Below, piece by piece: positions 1 to 3,010 of a DNA stretch of 5,822 nt. The position numbers and the translations under genes are program-made. A model generated the notes under the pieces. It was given only the letters and a program-made list of their open reading frames with translations. It made no database searches and was not told the origin of the DNA. Numbering within the stretch: position 1 is the stretch's first letter; each line of letters starts with the position of its first letter. The DNA lies in the NCBI GenBank assembly GCA_937892085.1, contig CALAVD010000365.1, forward strand, positions 1 through 5,822, read 5' to 3'. Origin of the DNA: an uncultured Prevotellaceae bacterium. GTDB lineage: Bacteria; Bacteroidota; Bacteroidia; Bacteroidales; Muribaculaceae.

Positions 1-847
1 CTTTTTGCACTCTATCAGCGTCAATAAATGGTAACAAATTCACACCCATCCATTCAAAAGGTTGATTATTTATATCTAATAAATCACCATTATCATCATA
101 ATATTTAGATTGATCATAAATACTAAATCTCATTGCGTTTGATGGTGCTACATCAATTGTTGGATAGGTTTTAATTCCAGACCCATCTACTGTAACTTTA
201 TATTCAGCATCAAATGTATTTAGGTCATCAATTAATTTAACTGTTTTAACAGCAGAAGATAATTCTGCTTTTTTAATGATTTGTTGAACCCATTGAGGGG
301 CAAGGAGCAAATCTTGCCAAAACTTAGCTTCGGGATGTTCTTCGACAAATTGACGAATGAGTCCCAACTCCTTGTCGCCAACAGCAGCTTTCCCGACTTC
401 TTTAAGTGCTTGCGTCAATAGAGGAACCACTTTGCCAACCGCAGCAAAATTGCGAGGCGAGGCGTGGCGAAAAGTGATATTGCGATTGCCAATCGCAATA
501 GTGCGTGTTGAGCCACTGGTTAAGTATGACAAATTCATAGGAATCTGCGTGCTTAATCCGACCAAATTGGCCGCTGTACTACCTGTCGCCAATATTTGGG
601 CGTGGTCACGCTTGGCTATTTCCTCGGCTATGATTTCAAGTGATGGTGGCACAATGCCAAACCGCGACATCACCGGCTTTACATATATACCATGTGCAGC
701 GCGATATAAGTCACCCGACAGACACGCTTGAAGGAATACCTTTCGCACTGTCTCGGGTGAGCCCAAATCCGTGAAGTCGCTGATGACAAAAACCACTTGG
801 CTTTTGCTACGCCTGATTATGCTCAATATCTGCTCTTTAATAGTCAT
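1..847 (-). CDS. DUF6088 / AbiEi-type antitoxin-regulator with an in-frame AT-rich C-terminal extension (partial, runs off left edge)
   Basis: The frame is open from ATG at 847 to the left edge, giving 282 residues and no stop. Residues 1-194 resemble the DUF6088 family, known as antitoxin and autorepressor of AbiE-like type IV toxin-antitoxin pairs: an N-terminal winged-helix region with SPETVRKVFLQ and AAHGIYVKP (about 28-63), then TGSTAANLVGLSTQIP, and LAPQWVQQIIKKA near 182-194, where relatives I recall normally end. Here translation continues for at least 88 residues that I do not recognise (for example NNQPFEWMGVNLLPF). GC falls from about half to 29% close to this boundary, so the tail may come from recombination, a true fusion or an assembly join. 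The expected partner, an AbiEii-like nucleotidyltransferase toxin, would lie beyond the edge. No Shine-Dalgarno is visible; the start is supported by the promoter about 50 bases upstream. The family call is fairly sure, the function of the tail unknown. Confidence 0.78.
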   Translation of the reverse strand, partial: MTIKEQILSIIRRSKSQVVFVISDFTDLGSPETVRKVFLQACLSGDLYRAAHGIYVKPVMSRFGIVPPSLEIIAEEIAKRDHAQILATGSTAANLVGLSTQIPMNLSYLTSGSTRTIAIGNRNITFRHASPRNFAAVGKVVPLLTQALKEVGKAAVGDKELGLIRQFVEEHPEAKFWQDLLLAPQWVQQIIKKAELSSAVKTVKLIDDLNTFDAEYKVTVDGSGIKTYPTIDVAPSNAMRFSIYDQSKYYDDNGDLLDINNQPFEWMGVNLLPFIDADRVQK

Positions 848-875
848 TCGGAGAATTGAATTAACAATATTTAAT

Positions 876-900
876 ACCGAAATATCTCAAATATTTCGGT
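876..900. repeat. Perfect inverted repeat at the transcription start of the DUF6088 gene (probable operator)
   Basis: ACCGAAATAT at 876-885 and ATATTTCGGT at 891-900 are perfect reverse complements around a 5-base loop. The repeat begins one base past the predicted -7 box of the minus-strand promoter, so it covers the predicted start of transcription and the early leader. AbiEi antitoxins are known to repress their own promoters by binding inverted repeats, so an autoregulatory operator is the natural reading. A leader hairpin in the mRNA is the alternative. There is no T-tract that would make it a terminator. Confidence 0.7.
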
Positions 901-901
901 G

Positions 902-933
902 CAAAAATAGTCACTATTTTTCATCTGTACAAA
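902..933 (-). promoter_or_regulatory. Predicted Bacteroidota-type promoter of the DUF6088 gene
   Basis: Read on the minus strand, TTTG (933-930) is followed after 20 bases by TATTTTTG (909-902). This fits the Bacteroidota primary sigma consensus of TTTG, a spacer of about 19-21 bases, and TAnnTTTG. The predicted start is near 895-897, giving a leader of about 50 bases before the ATG at 847. Confidence 0.7.
903..921. repeat. Second perfect inverted repeat, over the -7 box of the DUF6088 promoter (probable operator)
   Basis: AAAAATAGT (903-911) and ACTATTTTT (913-921) are perfect reverse complements around one central base. The repeat overlaps the predicted -7 box and half of the promoter spacer. 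With the repeat at 876-900 it gives two adjacent but unrelated palindromes on one promoter, resembling the two-inverted-repeat arrangement known for AbiEi autorepression. Being A/T-rich, it is weaker evidence alone than the first repeat. Confidence 0.55.
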
Positions 934-1058
934 TAATTTCATCAAAATAATTGCAAAGCTGCGACTATGAAAGTTCATATTTTGTTGAAGCATTCTTATA
1001 TTTGACATTTTTCATTACATATCCTGAATGGTGAATATCTATGTTTCTGATTCGACGG

Positions 1059-1280
1059 CTATTCTTGTTTATTACTATTTTCAGAATTTATTTTGTTACG
1101 CTTGCGGCGTTCCGTTATCTTTGCGATGTTGTCAAGGTGAAACTTCTTGCGGCGCATCGTGCCGGTGGCAGGGTCGTAGGCATAGAAATCGACGTACCAC
1201 TTCGGGCCGGTGTGAAGTTTGGGAAACGTGAACTGAAGTACCTCGCTAAGCGAGTTTAGTTTTTTTCGTGCTGCACACAT
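1059..1280 (-). pseudogene. Truncated tyrosine recombinase (integrase): N-terminal arm-binding region only
   Basis: The 73-residue frame starts at ATG 1280. Residues about 8-60 resemble the N-terminal arm-DNA-binding region of Bacteroidales integrases: LNSLSEVLQF, FPKLHTGPKWYVDFYAYDP, RRKKFHLDNI and ITERRKR. In relatives this segment is followed by a SAM-like core-binding domain and a catalytic domain with the R-H-R-Y residues, about 400 residues in all. Here similarity ends just after ERRKR (near base 1107), the DNA turns AT-rich, and the frame stops 12 residues later. None of the three minus frames further down (to 848) restores integrase sequence, so a simple frameshift does not explain the loss. 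It may be a dead remnant, or a short protein that still binds arm sites; the repeats at 1333-1520 lie directly upstream. No clear promoter was found. Confidence 0.7.
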
Positions 1281-1332
1281 TTTTTTACATTCTTTGGCAG
1301 TGAAGAATGCAAATGGTTCAACTTCGGTTTTT

Positions 1333-1357
1333 ATTATCGTCTATACTGCGTCTATGA
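1333..1357. repeat. Direct repeat copy 1: paired CGTCTAT 7-mers, 11 bases apart
   Basis: This 25-base unit matches the one at 1496-1520 at 22 of 25 positions; all three mismatches fall together in the middle (1346-1348). Each unit contains CGTCTAT twice (here at 1338 and 1349), with starts 11 bases apart, about one helical turn. The pattern of short phased direct repeats beside an integrase gene is typical of arm-type binding sites. Confidence 0.7.
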
Positions 1358-1369
1358 CTTTTCAATTAA

Positions 1370-1408
1370 TCAAGGGTAACTCGTTGCAGTGCAACTTGTT
1401 ACCCTTGA
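1370..1408. repeat. 39-base imperfect palindrome
   Basis: TCAAGGGTAAC (1370-1380) pairs with GTTACCCTTGA (1398-1408). Inside it GTTGCA (1383-1388) pairs with TGCAAC (1390-1395) around one central base, with two mismatched pairs between the two blocks. No T-tract follows on either strand, so it does not look like an intrinsic terminator. It lies between the two CGTCTAT repeats, which favours a protein-binding or recombination-site role. Confidence 0.7.
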
Positions 1409-1495
1409 AATGGCGGAGAGGACAAGAATATTTTTTTGGTTTCTCGCCCTCATCGTTGGTCAGTACGTCAACCATTTACATTCGGAAAACGCTGC

Positions 1496-1520
1496 ATTAT
1501 CGTCTATAACCCGTCTATGA
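1496..1520. repeat. Direct repeat copy 2: paired CGTCTAT 7-mers, overlapping the end of the XRE gene
   Basis: This is the second copy of the unit at 1333-1357. CGTCTAT starts at 1501 and 1512, again 11 bases apart. The second 7-mer includes the stop codon of the XRE regulator gene (1515-1517), so the repeat straddles a gene boundary. Confidence 0.7.
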
Positions 1521-1886
1521 TTTTGAGGCTTCAAGTTGCTGCTTCAAGAGGGCAATCATGTCCTCGAGGAGGGCAATTCTTTTATCTTTCTCCTCGATGA
1601 TTCTGTCCTGAGCCTGGGCTTTGCCCCTTAGCTCGCCAATTGTTATGCTGGCAACATTGTTGGAATTCCCAATCACATTGTAGCCGTAACTTTTGGCGCG
1701 CTGAAACAGCGTGTCGATGGGCACATCAAAAAAATCTGCAATTTTCTCAAGCCTTTCGGCGGTGGGGTTGCCTTTGACGAGCGACGTGATTGAACCATTA
1801 CTTTGTAATTGGAGATGCTCCAATAAATCTTTGGCTCTTAATCCACGCTCTTTTAGCAATACGTTGATTACTTGACCGTTGTACAT
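1515..1886 (-). CDS. XRE-family HTH regulator with C-terminal coiled coil (repressor-like)
   Basis: The 123-residue protein has a helix-turn-helix of XRE type in about residues 5-60, with the typical ending ERLEKIADFFDVPIDTLFQ. A short linker with GNSNNVASITIGEL follows, then a heptad-like helix at about 85-120 (EEKDKRIALLEDMIALLKQQ) likely to form a dimerising coiled coil. Small proteins of this plan are frequent repressors of Bacteroidota prophages and conjugative elements. The start at 1886 gives a full HTH, with an 80-base leader from the predicted minus promoter. It is divergent from the operon beginning at 2029, and its own promoter lies inside the palindromic control region, so it probably represses both itself and that operon, like a CI-type repressor. 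There is no peptidase or receiver domain, so an inducing signal cannot be guessed. Confidence 0.85.
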   Translation of the reverse strand: MYNGQVINVLLKERGLRAKDLLEHLQLQSNGSITSLVKGNPTAERLEKIADFFDVPIDTLFQRAKSYGYNVIGNSNNVASITIGELRGKAQAQDRIIEEKDKRIALLEDMIALLKQQLEASKS

Positions 1887-1921
1887 AAAATTGATGAGTT
1901 TTAATATTTTTTAACTTTATA

Positions 1922-1947
1922 AAAACCAATAATATATTGTTGGTTTT
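1922..1947. repeat. 26-base near-perfect palindrome in the XRE leader, reaching the plus promoter
   Basis: AAAACCAA (1922-1929) pairs with TTGGTTTT (1940-1947), and the eight central bases AATATATT (1931-1938) are self-complementary; only the pair 1930/1939 mismatches. It overlaps the upstream box of the plus-strand promoter and would also form a hairpin in the leader of the XRE mRNA. It is either a second operator or an RNA element; its position favours an operator. Confidence 0.6.
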
Positions 1948-1968
1948 GCAAAATCTTTTGTAGTTTTG
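1936..1968 (+). promoter_or_regulatory. Predicted plus-strand promoter of the regulator-primase operon
   Basis: TAGTTTTG (1961-1968) matches TAnnTTTG exactly. ATTG (1936-1939), one mismatch from TTTG, lies 21 bases upstream. The predicted start is near 1973-1976, giving a leader of about 55 bases to the ATG at 2029. The upstream box is weak, which would suit an activated or tightly regulated promoter. Confidence 0.6.
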
Positions 1969-1999
1969 CAGTCCAAAATTAGGACAAAGTTTTGGACTG
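1969..1999. promoter_or_regulatory. Palindromic operator between the face-to-face promoters
   Basis: CAGTCCAAAA (1969-1978) and TTTTGGACTG (1990-1999) are perfect 10-base reverse complements with an 11-base spacer. Allowing one bulged base (2000), the arms extend by TTTTG / CAAAA. A third half-site, GGAC, lies in the spacer at 1982-1985. The element covers the -7 box and spacer of the minus promoter and the predicted start site of the plus promoter, so one bound protein could block both. The XRE protein is the most likely ligand; the 60-residue protein is the alternative. Confidence 0.65.
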
Positions 2000-2004
2000 A
2001 CAAA
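1974..2004 (-). promoter_or_regulatory. Predicted minus-strand promoter of the XRE regulator
   Basis: Read on the minus strand, TTTG (2004-2001) is followed after 19 bases by TAATTTTG (1981-1974), an exact match to the Bacteroidota consensus. Transcription would begin near 1967-1969, inside the -7 box of the opposing plus promoter. Part of both boxes lies within the palindrome and its extension, so some of the sequence match is shared with the palindrome. Confidence 0.55.
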
Positions 2005-2028
2005 ATTTTTCGACAATATTTTATTGAT

Positions 2029-2211
2029 ATGGTTATAATTGACTACTACCGCAATCTCTCTGCAAAACAAAAGATTCAGTTCCGCGACGAAGCGATGGCC
2101 ATCACCGGTTGGTCACGCAGCACCTTCTTTTACAAAATGCATCACGAAAACTTACAGCCGCTTGAAATTTCTGCACTTGAAGAACTCATCAAAACTATAA
2201 CTTATGATTGA
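2029..2211 (+). CDS. 60-residue probable DNA-binding protein, first gene of the operon
   Basis: The start ATG at 2029 gives a 60-residue protein beginning MVIIDYYRNLSAKQK. The frame is open further upstream, but that part overlaps the promoter and operator and has no ATG. The middle (about residues 18-45, FRDEAMAITGWSRSTFFYKM) reads like a compact helix-turn-helix in which GWSRSTFFYKM would be the recognition helix. I recall similar short proteins beside LuxR-type genes in Bacteroidota mobile elements, but can name no characterised family. By position it is Cro-like: first gene opposite an XRE repressor, transcribed from the opposing promoter. Its stop overlaps the next start by 8 bases, suggesting translational coupling. 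The role as antagonist of the XRE protein is inference. Confidence 0.65.
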   Translation: MVIIDYYRNLSAKQKIQFRDEAMAITGWSRSTFFYKMHHENLQPLEISALEELIKTITYD

Positions 2212-2752
2212 GAATATTGAATTTTACAACACGCCCGACGGGTCTGTGTGTTGCAAGCCGGAAGGCAAACCTATGTTTGTTCTCGATGAGAGCTGCCGCA
2301 AACTCATCGAGGAGATGGTCATCACCATCAAGGAACTCTATCCCGATGCTTTCAAGGCATTGAGTGAAATCTACTCCACCAGTGAACGTAACCGGGCATT
2401 CTATGAATACCGCATCGTGCACCGCTTTATCCGCTGCAATTTCGGTGAATATGACGCACTGCACACTGACATAGATGCGATGGGTGGATTCCACCTCGAA
2501 GATGTGAAATGCCCCATGCGTGGTGAATGTGTACTCGAGGGCTGCGTTTGCCACCCACGACTCCAGTCTGCCCTGTCACCACGTGAGCATGAAGTAGCCG
2601 TGCTACTCGGACGCGGCTACGACAAACTTGAAGTCGCCAATGAGCTGAATATTTCGGTGTACACCGTTTCACGCCATGTGGCCAACATCAAAGCACGTCT
2701 CAAATTGCGTCACACAAACCAGATTGTTTCATACTTCAAAACACACGATTGA
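2204..2752 (+). CDS. LuxR-type HTH transcriptional regulator with a Cys-rich segment
   Basis: The 182-residue protein has a LuxR-type HTH at about residues 122-180: LSPREHEVAVLLGRGYDKLEVANELNISVYTVSRHVANIK, with the usual TVSRHV in the recognition helix. Just before it lies a compact cluster C103, C109, C114, C116 and H117 in KCPMRGECVLEGCVCHP, plausibly a metal or redox site; further cysteines are C16, C17, C31 and C78. The N-terminal 100 residues match no receiver, PAS or autoinducer domain that I recognise. I recall similar Cys segment plus LuxR pairings in Bacteroidota element regulators. It begins inside the stop region of the 60-residue gene and ends 1 base before the next start, so it is co-transcribed with the primase-helicase gene. 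It may activate later genes of the element; its target and signal are unknown. Confidence 0.8.
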   Translation: MIENIEFYNTPDGSVCCKPEGKPMFVLDESCRKLIEEMVITIKELYPDAFKALSEIYSTSERNRAFYEYRIVHRFIRCNFGEYDALHTDIDAMGGFHLEDVKCPMRGECVLEGCVCHPRLQSALSPREHEVAVLLGRGYDKLEVANELNISVYTVSRHVANIKARLKLRHTNQIVSYFKTHD

Positions 2753-2753
2753 C

Positions 2754-3008
2754 ATGTACAAGATTAAAGAGTGGGAAAAAGCCATACGCTATCGCAAAGA
2801 TGTTCAGTTCAATGAAATCTATCTTAAAGATGGTCTCGTGGACATCGTGATAGGCACCGCACTTGTCCCTTATAGGATGGGGCGCGGTAAAGTCAAGTCT
2901 CGCTGGCGCAAGGTTCGTTGGAATAAATATGGCATCTGCCTCAATGCAAACGGCACCGAGGCTGCCACATTGTATCATTATAATATTCACTTCAACGTTG
3001 CGCAATAG
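2754..3008 (+). CDS. 84-residue basic protein of unknown function
   Basis: The ATG at 2754 lies one base after the LuxR stop; the frame is open upstream, but a longer start would overlap the LuxR HTH coding region. The protein begins MYKIKEWEKAIRY and carries a strongly basic stretch near residues 40-57 (RMGRGKVKSRWRKVRWNKYG) followed by a short NANG...YNI tail. It has no signal peptide or membrane segment. The pattern suggests a small beta-rich nucleic-acid-binding protein, but I do not recognise a characterised family. Its place directly before the primase-helicase, with a 2-base gap, suggests a replication accessory or regulatory role; this is inference only. Confidence 0.65.
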   Translation: MYKIKEWEKAIRYRKDVQFNEIYLKDGLVDIVIGTALVPYRMGRGKVKSRWRKVRWNKYGICLNANGTEAATLYHYNIHFNVAQ

Positions 3009-3010
3009 AC

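Larger units (their letters stand above)
1281..1514. other. Non-coding stretch with paired repeats and a palindrome: possible recombination or arm-site region
   Basis: No convincing gene lies in these 234 bases; the one plus-strand frame here (1294-1509) has no recognisable features. The region lies between the integrase fragment and the end of the XRE gene, and contains the two 25-base repeats and the 39-base palindrome listed separately. Placement next to an arm-binding domain suggests integrase arm-type sites or an attP-like region. That is inference from layout only. Confidence 0.4.

Noticed and set aside
357..731. Plus-strand frame of 124 residues
   Set aside because: It lies entirely opposite the DUF6088-type gene, whose translation has recognisable family motifs; the plus-strand product has none.
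848..1058. Search for a tRNA, a small RNA gene or the missing integrase part
   Set aside because: The stretch is AT-rich; apart from the DUF6088 promoter and its two inverted repeats I see no cloverleaf, no terminator-like hairpin, and no frame resembling the rest of an integrase.
1370..1408. Palindrome as an intrinsic terminator
   Set aside because: No run of T follows the hairpin on either strand, and it is not directly behind a gene end.
1294..1509. Plus-strand frame of 71 residues between the integrase fragment and the XRE gene
   Set aside because: It spans the palindrome and most of both repeats, has no recognisable motif or promoter, and reads like chance.
1333..1520. Repeats as a CRISPR array
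   Set aside because: Only two 25-base copies with internal mismatches and one 138-base interval; there is no regular spacer series and no cas gene.
1966..2028. Upstream extension of the 60-residue gene to a TTG start at 1966
   Set aside because: That segment contains the -7 box and the palindromic operator, and the predicted transcript starts near 1975, so it would not be transcribed in full; ATG 2029 is the better start.
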